From Fervidobacterium thailandense (GTDB taxonomy: Bacteria; Thermotogota; Thermotogae; Thermotogales; Fervidobacteriaceae): a stretch of 64,000 nucleotides of DNA. Position numbers and translations under genes: made by a program. The stretch lies in contig NZ_LWAF01000008.1 of NCBI RefSeq assembly GCF_001719065.1, forward strand, positions 1 to 64,000, in the 5' to 3' direction. Below, in pieces: positions 1 through 10,224 of the stretch; positions within the stretch are counted from its first letter, which is position 1, and each line of letters begins with the position of its first letter. Under the pieces are notes generated by a model. It was not told the origin of the DNA. It searched no databases and saw only the letters and a program-made list of their open reading frames with translations.

Positions 1-201
1 TGAAAACGGAATACTGAAGAAGTCAAGCTGCGAGAGCAGCGGGGATGATGTTTTGGCAAAGCTGAGAAAAACAGTGTTTTTGCGAGCCGAAGGAGATTTC
101 AAAGACCGAAATTCTTGCTGAAGACCGAGCAGTATACCCTTTAGTATCGTACTCTAATCATATCGTCGAACAGACTCCGAATATTTTGGTCGTTTCCAAA
201 C
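1..201. other. Left-edge stretch without an assignable gene
   Basis: No complete gene is visible. Plus-strand bases 2-121 form an open frame of 39 codons that enters from the left edge without a start and ends at TGA 119-121, so it could be the tail of a gene outside the window. The peptide matches nothing I recognise. The remainder, up to the stop codon of the minus-strand gene at 202, shows no hairpin with a T-run. Confidence 0.2.
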
Positions 202-975
202 TCAGAATTGCGCGCTTACTTTCCACAGAAAACCATCTTCACCGTAAGAAATGGATGCATTTAGGAATGGGAAGGAAATGCCTCCCCCGAAGATCCACTT
301 TCCTTCCTTTTGAGACAATCCCACGTACAACAGGTTGCTCAAAGGAAGGGCCAATCCAAACTCGTAATCGAAACTTCCTTCGAGAGCGCCCTTAATACTC
401 TTGAGTAGAAAGTAAAAGTAAAAATAACCGTTTTCGTATGACTCGAGTTTAAGTCGCAGTTGAGCGTCCAACCAGTCTGGATTTTCAACGATGGATAGTG
501 CACCATTTTTGATTTCTAAAAGCCTTGTGTGAATGTAAGAGAGCTCAAAACGACTCCAAGAATTAACAAGTTTATCCGTCTTACGCATGGAAACCAAACC
601 GGCTGATACTTTCAAATCGGAGTAGCTTCCAAGGTTGAATATCTCACTTGAACTGGTCTTCCCGGAAATTCCTAAGTACACGCTTCCAAGGTTCACACCT
701 GCCGCAAGGTATAACTCTTCACCGAACAAGAGGTTACCACTGTTAAAAGTGGCGACTGTACCTGCCGAGAAATTCAAACCGAATCCCGAAATGTGACCCT
801 CAAGCCCCGCAGAAAAGCTGCTTGAATAGTGAGGTAGAACGGTTGCCCTTACATAGTAAGTCTGAGCGATCGCACTCCCAGGATCCGAAGCGTTAACTAA
901 GGAATTCGTGAAAAGGTTACCGAATGTTGTGGAGAACAATAGGAGGACGAGAATTAAAACAGCAGCGCTCTTCAT
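202..975 (-). CDS. Exported beta-barrel-like envelope protein
   Basis: A 257-residue protein of unknown specific function. It opens with a lysine and a hydrophobic stretch (residues about 4-20), a plausible Sec signal peptide. The rest is made of short alternating polar/aromatic strands (YFYFYF, LYVGLS, ASISYG) and ends in a terminal phenylalanine (KVSAQF), the classic C-terminal signature of outer-membrane beta-barrels. An outer sheath (toga) location is therefore inferred. A strong GGAGGTGA ribosome site lies just upstream of the ATG. The gene follows glyS by 34 bases on the same strand and may be co-transcribed with it. No enzymatic motif is visible. Confidence 0.6.
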   Translation of the reverse strand: MKSAAVLILVLLLFSTTFGNLFTNSLVNASDPGSAIAQTYYVRATVLPHYSSSFSAGLEGHISGFGLNFSAGTVATFNSGNLLFGEELYLAAGVNLGSVYLGISGKTSSSEIFNLGSYSDLKVSAGLVSMRKTDKLVNSWSRFELSYIHTRLLEIKNGALSIVENPDWLDAQLRLKLESYENGYFYFYFLLKSIKGALEGSFDYEFGLALPLSNLLYVGLSQKEGKWIFGGGISFPFLNASISYGEDGFLWKVSAQF

Positions 976-1009
976 AAACTTTCACCTCCGTGAATTTTGC
1001 ATCAGACAT

Positions 1010-3028
1010 TTATTTTTGATGCTTCTCTATTAATGTTAGATCGCCGACCTGCAGAAAAAGTTCATCCAAGTTTTTAAGAAATCCGAGCCTGTTCAGTCTA
1101 ATGTCTTCTTCATCGACCATAACAAAAACTTTATCGAAGTAAGCATCTATAAACGGTCGAAGCTTTATGAACTTATCCAAAGCTTCTTTGTAATTCAAGT
1201 GCTTTAACGCCTCAAATACCTTCACCTTGGTGTCCAGGTACTTCTCAAACAGTGTTTTCTCCTCTTCCTGAACGAATTTAGCCGCATCGAAATGTGTGGA
1301 ATTATGCTTCTTACTGATGTTGTGCACCCTCTCAAAGCCAACTATCAGATGCTCGAAGTCCTCGGTCCCAACAAGTGAGGCTATTGCCTTTGCCGATAGG
1401 ATTCCACGAATTGGTACTTTCCATAAGTGCTTTGTTGCGCGCGCGATATCGTACCTGATGTTCGAATTGTAGAGTTCAAATCGTGTTTCAAAGAATTCAA
1501 CAAGCTGCTGCGGTAATTCCTTCCCGAGTAATTTGCAAGCCTCCTTTAGAAGCTGTTCAACGTCTATCTGCCATTCGAACTTTTCGATGATCTTGAAAAT
1601 ATCATCCACCTTACTTCTCAAACCGTACGGATCCTTCGAACCTGTAGGAATGTTTCCAATCAAGAAGTTGCCAACAATCGTATCGATTCTGTCAGCAATG
1701 CCCACAACCGCACCGGTGACCGTGTCCGGATCCGACGAGTAATGTTCTTCTATACCGAATGCAACTTCCCGTGGCTCTCCATCTTTGAGCGCGTAAATTC
1801 GACCCATCGTTCCCTGGAGCTCTGGGAACTCGTAAACAACGTGGGAACCGATGTCGGCTTTACATAGCCTTGCTGTTCTTAATATTTTATCACTTAGCTT
1901 GTGCATTCCCAAAGCCTCTATTATAAATTCTGAGAGTTTTTCGACCCTCAGAACCTTGTCGTGAAGTGTTCCAAGCTCTTTTTGGAAAACGATTTCTTTT
2001 AGTTTCTCATTGAACGTCTCCAGCGGAACTTTGACGTCCTTTTCGTAATAGTATCTCGCGTCTTCCAACCGCGCGTTGATTACCCTCTCGTATCCTTTTC
2101 GCGCGTTGTCTTTGACATCACTCGGTTTATCTATAAAAGCAACAAAAGTGTTCGTCAACTTACAGTCTTTGTGCGTTGTGAAGGCTCGCTGATGATGCTT
2201 TATCGTTGTTCTAATGAGTTCCTCCGGGAGTTCCATGAACTTGGTATCAAACGTTCCAGATATCAGTTTCGGGTATTCAGTCAAAATAGCGACTTCCTCT
2301 ATGAGTTCTTCGTCTTTGTCCACCGTTAAGCCATTTTTTTCAAACTCCAGAAGCTGAGATTTTATAAATTCTATGCGTTGGTTCATCACGGGTATTACGT
2401 AAAATTCTCTCATCTTGTTCAGATAATCATCGACGCTCGATACCTCAAAGTACTCGTCTTTGACGAACCGATGGCCAACCGTCTTGTTCGAACTTTTCAG
2501 ACCAAACAACTCGAACTCAACGACCTCGCCGTTGAATATCGCCAGTACATGGTGTGGTATGCGCACGAACTCGTATTTACCGCTACCCCACTTCATCGGC
2601 TTTCTGAACCGGAGAGCTTCGATCATCTTCGGGATAACTGTTCTCAAGAGCTCCTTTGCCGTTAGGCCTTCCAACTTCTTTTGCACGTACACGTAATTTT
2701 CAACGACTTTAACGTCCTCCAAGCTGGCGCCGGCTGATTTCAGGAACCCGAGCAATGCCTTCGTTGGTTGTCCGTTCACGTCGTACGCGATCTGAACCGA
2801 TGGTCCTTTTTTCTCAATAACCTTGTCGGCAGACCTTTCCGGAAGTCCGCGGAGATAAAATCCCAAACGTCTCGGTGCGAGTATCAAAACCTTCTCATCG
2901 AACGTTAACCCTTCCTCGACGATGTATTTGTCGATCAGTTCATCCAGTTGCGCCAAAATTCCGTGAACTTCCGTCGTTGGAAGTTCTTCTACACCGATTT
3001 CAAGTAGGAATTCGTTTTTGGTATTCAT
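1010..3028 (-). CDS. glyS: Glycine--tRNA ligase beta subunit
   Basis: The 672-residue beta subunit of the bacterial alpha2beta2 glycyl-tRNA synthetase. It begins with the family motif LLEIGVEELPT and carries the central KHHQRAF and DIGSHVVYEFPELQG blocks, followed by a C-terminal anticodon-binding region rich in DALRP-like features. The beta subunit is known to bind tRNA-Gly, while the alpha subunit activates glycine. The ATG overlaps the glyQ stop in a TAATG arrangement, sharing a single base, so the two subunits are probably translationally coupled. The length is close to the usual 660-690 residues. Nothing suggests damage. Confidence 0.96.
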   Translation of the reverse strand: MNTKNEFLLEIGVEELPTTEVHGILAQLDELIDKYIVEEGLTFDEKVLILAPRRLGFYLRGLPERSADKVIEKKGPSVQIAYDVNGQPTKALLGFLKSAGASLEDVKVVENYVYVQKKLEGLTAKELLRTVIPKMIEALRFRKPMKWGSGKYEFVRIPHHVLAIFNGEVVEFELFGLKSSNKTVGHRFVKDEYFEVSSVDDYLNKMREFYVIPVMNQRIEFIKSQLLEFEKNGLTVDKDEELIEEVAILTEYPKLISGTFDTKFMELPEELIRTTIKHHQRAFTTHKDCKLTNTFVAFIDKPSDVKDNARKGYERVINARLEDARYYYEKDVKVPLETFNEKLKEIVFQKELGTLHDKVLRVEKLSEFIIEALGMHKLSDKILRTARLCKADIGSHVVYEFPELQGTMGRIYALKDGEPREVAFGIEEHYSSDPDTVTGAVVGIADRIDTIVGNFLIGNIPTGSKDPYGLRSKVDDIFKIIEKFEWQIDVEQLLKEACKLLGKELPQQLVEFFETRFELYNSNIRYDIARATKHLWKVPIRGILSAKAIASLVGTEDFEHLIVGFERVHNISKKHNSTHFDAAKFVQEEEKTLFEKYLDTKVKVFEALKHLNYKEALDKFIKLRPFIDAYFDKVFVMVDEEDIRLNRLGFLKNLDELFLQVGDLTLIEKHQK

Positions 3029-3876
3029 TACTCCTCACCCTCCATTTCGAGAAAGAGCTTTGCGCATCTGGTAGCCATGCTGCGGATTTCTCTGATGTAG
3101 GATTGTCTTTGCGCAACGCTGATCGCGTTACGAGCATCGAGCAAGTTGAACGTGTGCGAACATTTCAAGAGCTGTTCGTAAGCCGGGAAAAGAAGCCCGC
3201 TACCTATGAGTTCCTCGAACTCTTCTTTGTACATATCGTACATCTTAAAGAGGCGTTCCGTGTTCGCTTTCTCGAAATTGTATATCGAAAACTGGCGCTC
3301 GTTTTCTTTGAAAAGTTCACCGTATTTTACATCTTTGCTCCACATCACGTCGAACACGTTGTCGACACCTTGCAAGTACATCGCGATCCTTTCTATACCG
3401 TAGGTTATCTCAAGCGGTATTTCCTTCAAGTTCAATCCACCGACTTGCTGGAAGTACGTGAACTGTGTAATTTCCATACCATCGAGCCAAACTTCCCATC
3501 CGATACCCCAAGCCCCGAGCGTGGGAGATTCCCAGTTGTCCTCAACAAACCTTATGTCGTGCTCCTCGGGCTTTATACCCAGCGCCCTCAGCGATTCGAG
3601 GTAAACCTCCTGCGACCTTTCCGGATGGGGTTTCATGATAACTTGGTACTGCAAAAACCTTTGCATCCTGTTCGGATTCTCCCCGTAACGTCCATCGGTA
3701 GGCCTTCTACTCGGCTGGACGAACGCAACGTTCCAAGGCCTTTTCCTCAGTACCCCGAAGAACGTCGAGGTGTGGAAGGTTCCAGCACCCATCTCCATAT
3801 CGTACGGTTGTTCGATGAAGCATCCTTGGCTTGCCCAAAATTCGTCTAAGGTTTTTATCACGTCTTGCAAGTACAT
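3028..3876 (-). CDS. glyQ: Glycine--tRNA ligase alpha subunit
   Basis: The catalytic alpha subunit (282 residues) of glycyl-tRNA synthetase, which forms glycyl-adenylate. Class II signatures are clear: [13 protein letters not shown] near the N-terminus, [17 protein letters not shown], the [19 protein letters not shown] block and [16 protein letters not shown] start at ATG 3876 because the protein then begins [14 protein letters not shown], like the T. maritima protein as I remember it, and a GAGGAGG site sits nine bases upstream. The in-frame extension to 3921 has no family match. The gene lies 55 bases after an AEC permease and overlaps glyS by one base. Confidence 0.96.
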   Translation of the reverse strand: MYLQDVIKTLDEFWASQGCFIEQPYDMEMGAGTFHTSTFFGVLRKRPWNVAFVQPSRRPTDGRYGENPNRMQRFLQYQVIMKPHPERSQEVYLESLRALGIKPEEHDIRFVEDNWESPTLGAWGIGWEVWLDGMEITQFTYFQQVGGLNLKEIPLEITYGIERIAMYLQGVDNVFDVMWSKDVKYGELFKENERQFSIYNFEKANTERLFKMYDMYKEEFEELIGSGLLFPAYEQLLKCSHTFNLLDARNAISVAQRQSYIREIRSMATRCAKLFLEMEGEE

Positions 3877-3931
3877 GGTACCCTTCCTCCTCTCGGATAT
3901 TTCAAAGCTTCTCATTTTCATTGTGTTCGTT

Positions 3932-4867
3932 TTATTTCCACACCTTTTCCAACAAGACAGCCCACAATGGTAGCGTTAGGAGTGAAAGCAGAGTACTCAA
4001 TGCCACGGATATTCCAGCCTTTCCTGCCGCATCACGTTTGAACGCACTCACCACTACTACACTGTTTACCCCAATTGGCATCGCACACTCGAGGATGAAA
4101 ACTTTTGATTCGAGACTGTTAAGACGCAAAGTATTTGACATGTTCATCAGCAAAGTTAGGGAAAACATTATCATTGGTATGACTACCAAACGCTCAAGGC
4201 TCACTAAAGCGTAGGTTTTCAGATCCTCTCTGTTGAACTCTATCCTTGCGATGGCAAGTCCCACTTGGAATAAAAGGAATGGGATAGCCATTTCTTTCAA
4301 CCACATAAAGTAGCTTAAAACACCATTCGGAAGTTGCCTATACGAAATACCCAACTTCCCAAATAACCAACCAACAGCCATGGCGTAGATGAACGGTAAC
4401 TTAAAGATGTTTCTGATTTCAAGTCTACCACTGATGAACGCTGGTAGCAAAGTACTTCCGAACAAAACATTTACAAAAGAGTACACAACTCCAAGTGCAA
4501 GTCCCGGTTCACCCCAAAGGGCGAGCAACACAGGGTACCCCAAATACCCGGAGTTCACATACACATTTCCCGTAAAGATAATTTCTCTGTCCCCCGGGTG
4601 AAGCTTAGAGCTAACGAAAGAGATAACAAACATCAAGAAGAAACCAAAAGCGAACTTCAACAAAATCTCGTATTCGGGCGTGTAATCGTTCACAAAAGCG
4701 TATGTAATGACCGGAGCCATTAACCACGTGGCTACCTTGGTGAAAAGATCAATTCCAACGTTCTTAAAGACCTTCCCGTACACAAAACCTGTGAATATCA
4801 TGAGAAACGACGGTAGTACGGCGTTAAACGCACTCTTGAGCAGATTTTCCACCCCTGCTTCCAACAT
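3932..4867 (-). CDS. AEC-family permease (auxin efflux carrier-like)
   Basis: A 311-residue integral membrane protein with about ten hydrophobic segments in the two-fold arrangement of the AEC (auxin efflux carrier/malonate transporter) family. Recognisable pieces are the N-terminal [16 protein letters not shown], the [14 protein letters not shown] motif with the helix-breaking NxGxxGxP pattern, and near the end [17 protein letters not shown], corresponding to the second broken helix. Such proteins move organic anions or amino acids; the substrate here is unknown. The start has a GAGGT site eight bases before the ATG. It lies directly upstream of glyQ on the same strand, probably by operon read-through rather than functional coupling. 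Confidence 0.82.
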   Translation of the reverse strand: MLEAGVENLLKSAFNAVLPSFLMIFTGFVYGKVFKNVGIDLFTKVATWLMAPVITYAFVNDYTPEYEILLKFAFGFFLMFVISFVSSKLHPGDREIIFTGNVYVNSGYLGYPVLLALWGEPGLALGVVYSFVNVLFGSTLLPAFISGRLEIRNIFKLPFIYAMAVGWLFGKLGISYRQLPNGVLSYFMWLKEMAIPFLLFQVGLAIARIEFNREDLKTYALVSLERLVVIPMIMFSLTLLMNMSNTLRLNSLESKVFILECAMPIGVNSVVVVSAFKRDAAGKAGISVALSTLLSLLTLPLWAVLLEKVWK

Positions 4868-4901
4868 GCTTCAATACCTCAGTACACCTTTATGTGCTTG
4901 C

Positions 4902-6362
4902 TCACCAGTTTAAACTCATATCGATCATCAACGAAAGTAGGAAAATTGGAGCGTTGTTACCAGGTTCCGGTCGTAATATTGGGCGTTTCGTTTGGTCGTT
5001 TTCGACGTTGACTGGAACGGAACGGTTCCAAACATAACCAAGTTGAGTGGTTAATTTTAAAGTCAACCAATTAAACACTTTACAAGGAATCAACGCACTG
5101 AGGATTAACCTACGCTCTAACGTGGGCTCGCTCAAAAGATGAGTTCCCGCTGGCGGATTCGAATACTCTCCCCACGCATTCACAGGGGACCGCTCGCCAA
5201 GCAGCACATATTCCACTCCGAATTTCGCACCACGTATTCCAAACATGCTTTCAGGCTCGTACTCGAGGTTGAACGCAACGTTGTTCTCACCGTACTTGTA
5301 GCCCATGTAGAGGAGCTCTAAGGGTAATATGGTATCCTTTCCATCCTGCTGCTTGTACCGAAAATCGGTGTAAACGGTGTAGCCATAAAATTTGTTATTT
5401 CCAAACTCCCCGGAAGGTTGAAATGTGTACTTGGTCGCACCTGCGTGGTAAAACGCCAAACGGCCATAAATTGTATCGAATCGTGTCCCCAAGCTCCAAG
5501 CTATTTTATCGGGATTTTGAAATTCGTTGGGTTTGAGGAATCTATTCATGTTTATATCGTCAATAAGTAGTTGCGAGTAAGCGTAAAAACCTTGGACCTT
5601 GTAATCGGCAAAGAAGCCCATAATAAAATTCGATTCCCCGATTCCTTCTGCGTATGGGCGCCCGGCATCGTTCACGTACTGAATGAAAAACCCCGGAGCT
5701 GGGTTAGCGAAAAACTCAAAGTTAAAAGCCTTTCCAACGTAGACGTTGACCTCCTCATAGCCAAACCTGAAATTCCCCACCTTCAGGGCGTAGGATTTAA
5801 AGTTTGCCCCTCTGAACCGTTCCTGAGCAGGAAGACCGTCGCTTTTCAAGTTCGTCAGCTCGGTCCATCTGGAGATGTAAATGAACCGTTCGTCTTCGTA
5901 TTTGAGTTCGATAAAGTTTCGCGGCAAGTGAGTTGGAGAGACAAATAAAGAATAAGGTGAGTCAACCAAATCACCGCGCTGCCCTTTCCCCAAAGTCACA
6001 CAGAGTGGATTGAGGTTAAAGGTTACGTAGTTGTTGCCAAAATCGAAGTAAAAACCTGCGTAATAGCTATCCATGAACGGATCCGAATAGTGCCGATCAT
6101 TCTTGGCCAGCACAGAGATGTTAAAGTCCAAATTAGCGGTCCTATGAACTATCAAGAACCTAACTTCAGTGCTCGTAGTAGCCGAATATCCGTTATAAAG
6201 ACCGAATAACGAATCACCAAGCTTGAAACTGGTGGCTACGTTGAACGTTAGGGCGTATGAAAAGGCGCTAACGAGTAGAAAAATCCAACTGATGCTCCCG
6301 ATTTTCCGTATCGGTTTGCCGTGAGAATCGTGCTTGGGCATGATCATTCCTGACGTTTCCAT
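4902..6362 (-). CDS. Large exported beta-barrel-like envelope protein
   Basis: A 486-residue protein with an unusually long N-terminal tail (about 24 residues, basic) before a hydrophobic segment (IFLLVSAFSYALTF), read as a signal peptide or anchor. The remainder is dense in alternating aromatic strands (YYAGFYFDFGNNYVTF, KFGVEYVLLG, LNPLCVTLGKGQRGD) and ends in MIDMSLNW, an aromatic C-terminus typical of outer-membrane barrels. Weak resemblance to capsule-assembly Wzi-type barrels is possible but unproven. The ATG at 6362 has a GGGGGA site nine bases upstream and overlaps the end of the preceding small gene by 19 bases; ATG 6347 is an alternative start closer to the signal peptide. Confidence 0.6.
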   Translation of the reverse strand: METSGMIMPKHDSHGKPIRKIGSISWIFLLVSAFSYALTFNVATSFKLGDSLFGLYNGYSATTSTEVRFLIVHRTANLDFNISVLAKNDRHYSDPFMDSYYAGFYFDFGNNYVTFNLNPLCVTLGKGQRGDLVDSPYSLFVSPTHLPRNFIELKYEDERFIYISRWTELTNLKSDGLPAQERFRGANFKSYALKVGNFRFGYEEVNVYVGKAFNFEFFANPAPGFFIQYVNDAGRPYAEGIGESNFIMGFFADYKVQGFYAYSQLLIDDINMNRFLKPNEFQNPDKIAWSLGTRFDTIYGRLAFYHAGATKYTFQPSGEFGNNKFYGYTVYTDFRYKQQDGKDTILPLELLYMGYKYGENNVAFNLEYEPESMFGIRGAKFGVEYVLLGERSPVNAWGEYSNPPAGTHLLSEPTLERRLILSALIPCKVFNWLTLKLTTQLGYVWNRSVPVNVENDQTKRPILRPEPGNNAPIFLLSLMIDMSLNW

Positions 6363-6568
6363 AAAATGTTCCCCCTGTGTGTTATCATCTTAACTTCGGG
6401 TGGCACGCTTATACCCGACTTTATCACTTCCAAGATGAGATCAATCGGAAGCGAGGTCTCAAGCCAAAGCTCCTCGACCTTTATCTCCTCCCAACCCTTG
6501 TCGGCAAATCTTTGAACAACCTTCTCTATAGCCTTCTTGTACTTTTCGATGTCAAGCTGATACTTCAC
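6344..6568 (-). CDS. Small conserved-looking protein, winged-helix-like
   Basis: A 74-residue protein of unknown function. GTG 6568 is preferred as start because GGGGGTG lies seven bases before it; the in-frame GTG at 6589 has no ribosome site. The predicted order is helix (YKKAIEKVVQRFADKG), strand (EIKVEEL), amphipathic helix (SLPIDLILEVIKSG) and a hairpin (KMITHRGNILWK). That order resembles a small winged-helix fold, but there is no recognisable family motif. It lies 30 bases after the NlpC/P60 gene and overlaps the next gene by 19 bases, so it is part of the same transcription unit. Confidence 0.6.
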   Translation of the reverse strand: MKYQLDIEKYKKAIEKVVQRFADKGWEEIKVEELWLETSLPIDLILEVIKSGISVPPEVKMITHRGNILWKRQE

Positions 6569-6598
6569 GATTTGGCACCCCCGTTTCACGTTTTTTGT

Positions 6599-7330
6599 TC
6601 AAGCTTCCATCTTCGGTCGACCAATCTTTGTTATCTTTGATGCAAGATAACGTCCGTAGTCGTCTTTCAATAAATTCGTTATTTCCACGCACATTCCATG
6701 ACCGTTTGCGTGAATAACGCTATCCTCACCAATGTAGATCATCACGTGATCAGGCATGAATAGTAGGTCGCCTGGAAGAGGCTCTTGGACCTTCTCGCAA
6801 AACTCTTCTTGTTTTGTAGAATCTCTCGGTAGGTTAACGTTAAAAAGATCGTACATCCGGTTTGTAAAGCCGGAACAGTCAAACCCGTAACTCGAAGTTC
6901 CTCCCCAGAGGTACGGTACTCCTAAAAACTTTTTCGAAAGCTCGACAATACCGTCGATTTCCGGTGAAGGATCGTCGAGCAACGTGAAATAGCGACCATC
7001 TGGTAAAACAAAGCCGTCCCCGTCGCACAACAACCTGCTTCCAACTGGCAGCATGTACTCTATTGCCCCAGATGTCCTGCAGAAAGGCATTTTAATCTTT
7101 ACGAATCGCTTCGATAAGACGTACTTTGTGTAAGTTTCCGAGTCGATTTTGAGTAGCTGATTTTTGTTAACGTAGCCACTGTAATCGATCCTGAAATCTC
7201 TCACAAACACGTAATCACCGCCTCGGTCTTCTTCCAAAATCTCGACAACTTCCCCGAAGACCAATTGATGTATCCTTTCAGATCTGAATTTAGGCTCTTT
7301 CCTAACGTCAGCAACGGTACAGATAACCAT
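6599..7330 (-). CDS. NlpC/P60 cell-wall peptidase with SH3-like domains
   Basis: A predicted gamma-D-glutamyl-diaminoacid endopeptidase acting on peptidoglycan peptides. The C-terminal half is a clear NlpC/P60 domain: FLGVPYLWGGTSSYGFDCSG with the catalytic Cys, LPGDLLFMPDHVMIYIG with the catalytic His, then VIHANG. The N-terminal 120 residues look like two bacterial SH3 repeats (VADVRKEPKFRSERIHQLVFGE and a second around VGSRLLCDG), as in YkfC-type enzymes. ATG 7330 (243 residues) starts just before the first SH3 repeat. An upstream in-frame ATG at 7378 has no ribosome site but cannot be excluded. No signal peptide is evident, suggesting a recycling role inside the cell. It heads the minus-strand unit running to 202. 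Confidence 0.85.
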   Translation of the reverse strand: MVICTVADVRKEPKFRSERIHQLVFGEVVEILEEDRGGDYVFVRDFRIDYSGYVNKNQLLKIDSETYTKYVLSKRFVKIKMPFCRTSGAIEYMLPVGSRLLCDGDGFVLPDGRYFTLLDDPSPEIDGIVELSKKFLGVPYLWGGTSSYGFDCSGFTNRMYDLFNVNLPRDSTKQEEFCEKVQEPLPGDLLFMPDHVMIYIGEDSVIHANGHGMCVEITNLLKDDYGRYLASKITKIGRPKMEA

Positions 7331-7417
7331 ACCGTATCCCAAATTCACCCATTCACCACCCACCAAACTCCGAAACATTTACAAATTTTTCGGATCGAGT
7401 ACAACGTTTCATGGACC

Positions 7418-7446
7418 ATTTTACCACAAAACCTACAAAGATTGAA
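7418..7446 (-). promoter_or_regulatory. Possible promoter for the nlpC-glyQS unit
   Basis: On the minus strand a TAAAAT (-10-like) box at 7423-7418 lies 17 bases after TTCAAT at 7446-7441. The -10 is good and the -35 weak. The position, about 90 bases before ATG 7330, suits the first gene of the unit. Confidence 0.35.
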
Positions 7447-8912
7447 CTAAATCTCCTCAATAAATCTGCGAGATCTTTCTTTGCCGGCGTACTGACTCGT
7501 CGACCTTAAACGCACCAACCAGTCGGAGGTCATTAATCTACACCTCCTTACAGTGTGCGGAATTAGTAAAAGTTTTTTAGTCTACAGAACTTCAAGGCTC
7601 TAAAGCTCCGCATTTCAATGCAAGAATACTGAGCCGTTAAGTTAATCAGATTCCCCGTGGTATAATCCTTTTGATACTCCTCAAACCGTAGTGATGCTCT
7701 TGAAGGAGTACATAACTAAATCTTTCGTCTTTGACTTGTCAAGAAAAACGCCTAAGAAGCTTGCTATAACTTTCGGACACCTAACATATTCAGCATCCAA
7801 ACTGCGGAATGTTGCTAATTACGAAATAGAGAAGAACGGTGTTTCTATCTACGAACTCGAGCATAAGCTCAAAGATAACTTCTTTGCTCGTAACTTGCAT
7901 TCTCAGAGTGCTCAAGTTGTCCTCTAAAAATTTCAAGTTGCTTGGAAGAATACGTTCGATAAGCATACCAAACGTCCACGATATCAGCCCAAGGACGGAC
8001 ATTTCCCAGTGACTTGGAAACAGAACGGTTTCAAAGTCGTTGGTCGCAAGCTCAGACTGTCTCTCTCAAAGCAAACCAAGGACTACCTCAAATCAGCCCA
8101 CGGAATCGAGTCCAAGTACGTATGGATAGAGTTGCCCAAAACTCTATCGCTCGATTCAGTGAAGATTCAGCAAGTTGAACTTGTTCCGTATCAAGCTTTT
8201 GGAAACATCTCTTATTCGCTCAGGATAATCTACAGGGAACCTATCCAAGATTTCAAAGGCCGGCCAGAGCTAAACGAGCGCAAGATTTTAGCCATCGACC
8301 TGGGTGTTAGCAACTTTGCAACGTGCACCGATGGAATTAAGAGCTTTATCGTCGATGGTAGGATACTACTTTCCAAACTCAGGCTGGTGAACAAGAAAAC
8401 AACTAAGCTAAAGTCCGTGCTCGTCAGACAAAAGCTCAAGACTTCTAAGCGACTACACAGACTCCATCGATACGTACAAAACTACGTTAACGACTTTGTG
8501 CACAAAGCATCAAAGGGTATTGTCGACTATTGTGTCAAAAATGGTGTTGGAGTAATAGTTGTTGGTAAACTTAACCATGGGATAACTAACATCGATATTG
8601 GAAGCCAAAACAACCAAAAGCTTCATCAGATGCCGTATGGTAAGTTTTTGCAAAAGCTAAAATACAAAGCCAAAGCCTATGGTATTCAAGTCATCCAAAT
8701 TGATGAAGCATACACATCGCAAAGTTGTTCGTGTTGAGGGGTACTCTAGAAAGTCAATAGGTGAATTCGAAAATTTGCATGTTGCTTAGATGAATCCTTC
8801 AGTTTTTAAGTTTTTGCCAATACCATATTTTTGCAACTTCTCGTCGCTTACGTGCATTCGTCCTTATCTTCGCTTTAGTTGTTATTCCTGCTTGCTCTCT
8901 CGGTCTTTGAAA

Positions 8913-10042
8913 TTATGCTTTCGTCATGTCAAACGACTCTTTTCTTGTCCATAATATCCATACTAACTCAGCTAATTTCCTCGCTATGGCTATTATCGCT
9001 TGCTTTGGCTTTTTGCCACTTGATATTAGCTCTCGGTATTTCTTCTTGTACTTCTCTATCAACCTTATCGCTCTTATCGCTAAGTTGTAGAATATCCTTC
9101 TCAGCACTTTGTTCCCTTTTTTCGATATTCCCTTGTGTTTTGTGCTTTATATACGAGACAAATTTCTCTTTGCTTTCGAACTTTTCAATATCTCCCACTT
9201 CAGAAATTATCGTTGCTTTTGTCGTATCACCCATACCAGGGATATCAGGGAAGTTTGTTTGATCGAATTGTTCCATCATTTGCTTGATTTGATCATCGAT
9301 GCTTTGGATTTGTTCTTTGATTTGCTTGAGTTGCTGAGTGATCGAGAGGATGATCGTTTGTGCAACTTGGTGTTTGTCTTTCCTACCAATGGAACGTTTG
9401 ATTGCGTTGACAAACGCTTTGGCTTTCTGTTCGTTCCAGTTCCTGAAAGAAGTAAGCAGTTGGATGACTTGTTCTTCGTTCTTGATGATAGCCTGTTTTG
9501 AAGGGAATTTGCTCAGCAACTCAAGCAATACTTTTGAATCAAGCTGAGAGAAGAAGTTGAGTACTTCGGGTAAATAAGAACGAAGGATATCTTTGAATCT
9601 CTTTTGCAAGTTGGCAGAAGATTCAACGAGGGAATATCGAAAGCGAACTAAGTCGCGTAAAGCAAGAGTGTCTTCGTCTAAGTAAGACCATTCAGAAAGC
9701 TTATCGAAAAACCTTGCGCAAGTATCGGCTATTTGCCTTGCATCGATAGGATCAGTTTTTGATTTTGGGGTGGAAAGCTTTCTGACGAAATAAGGATGAA
9801 GGATGAAGGATGAAGACGTTAAAGTTGTGCTCGTTTAGGAACTCGAAGAGGTTGAGAGTAAAAGAGCCGGAAGCTTCCATGGCGATAGTAAGAGGTTCGT
9901 TGAACTTTTTCAAGAAGGTAATGAACTCGGAAAAGCCGTCGGAATTGAAAGGGAAAGACTTTGAGGTGATAAACTTGAACTGTTGGTTGATGACAGCGAC
10001 ATCGAACTTGGTAGTGGAGATATCGACCCCGACGAACAACAT
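8913..10042 (-). pseudogene. IS110-family transposase, frameshifted twice
   Basis: This is a DEDD-type recombinase gene. The N-terminus has MLFVGVDISTTKFDVAVIN (first Asp) and AMEASGS. The middle has KSKTDPIDARQIADTC, and a helical region leads to FPDIPGMGDTTKATIISEVG (Transposase_20 HhH-like). The C-terminus reads GISKKGNKVLRRIFYNLAIR. The start ATG 10042 has AAGGAG upstream. Lesion one: a 7-base unit AAGGATG occurs three times in tandem (9792-9812), and removing one unit joins ILHP to YFVRKLSTPKSKTDP in frame. Lesion two: near 9125-9145 the frame changes and roughly ten codons between FVSYI and KGISKKGN are missing, probably including the conserved Ser/Gly block. The gene is non-functional. 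Confidence 0.87.
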
Positions 10043-10224
10043 GAAACTCAGCTCCTTTCTTCCATACTCCTGTGGATAGATACGAGCTTGGAAGCTCATT
10101 ACTCAAAAACATGTTAAGAAAGGAAGCTAAAACCCCAAAACAAGCTCGAAGCTTAGGAGGTGCACTAGCTTTAAGTAAATTATCACGATTTGTTTGGTAA
10201 GTAACACTAATATCATTTTATACA
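10043..10224 (-). ncRNA. Candidate bridge-RNA region of the IS110 element
   Basis: IS110-group elements encode a structured bridge RNA between the transposase-proximal end and the transposase start. Here the non-coding segment upstream of the minus-strand transposase is 182 bases, similar in size to the known IS621 bridge RNA. It contains several short hairpins (for example GAGCTT/AAGCTC on the minus strand near 10083-10096) and a minus-strand TATAAAAT next to the element end. A TTTTGGGGTTTT stretch at about 10129-10142 partly resembles the interrupted target GTTGTGGGGTAGTTG. Assignment is by position and size only. Confidence 0.35.

Noticed and set aside
1-180. Possible lysine riboswitch at the left edge
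   Set aside because: GCCGAAG and AAAGCTGAG fragments recall the consensus, but the order and stems do not fit and no lysine gene follows.
3877-3921. N-terminal extension of GlyQ
   Set aside because: ATG 3876 has the GAGGAGG site and gives the usual N-terminus; the extension has neither.
7525-7547. GGAGGT/ACCTCC inverted repeat before IS copy A
   Set aside because: A six-base stem with an 11-base loop and no T-run or gene to serve; probably chance.
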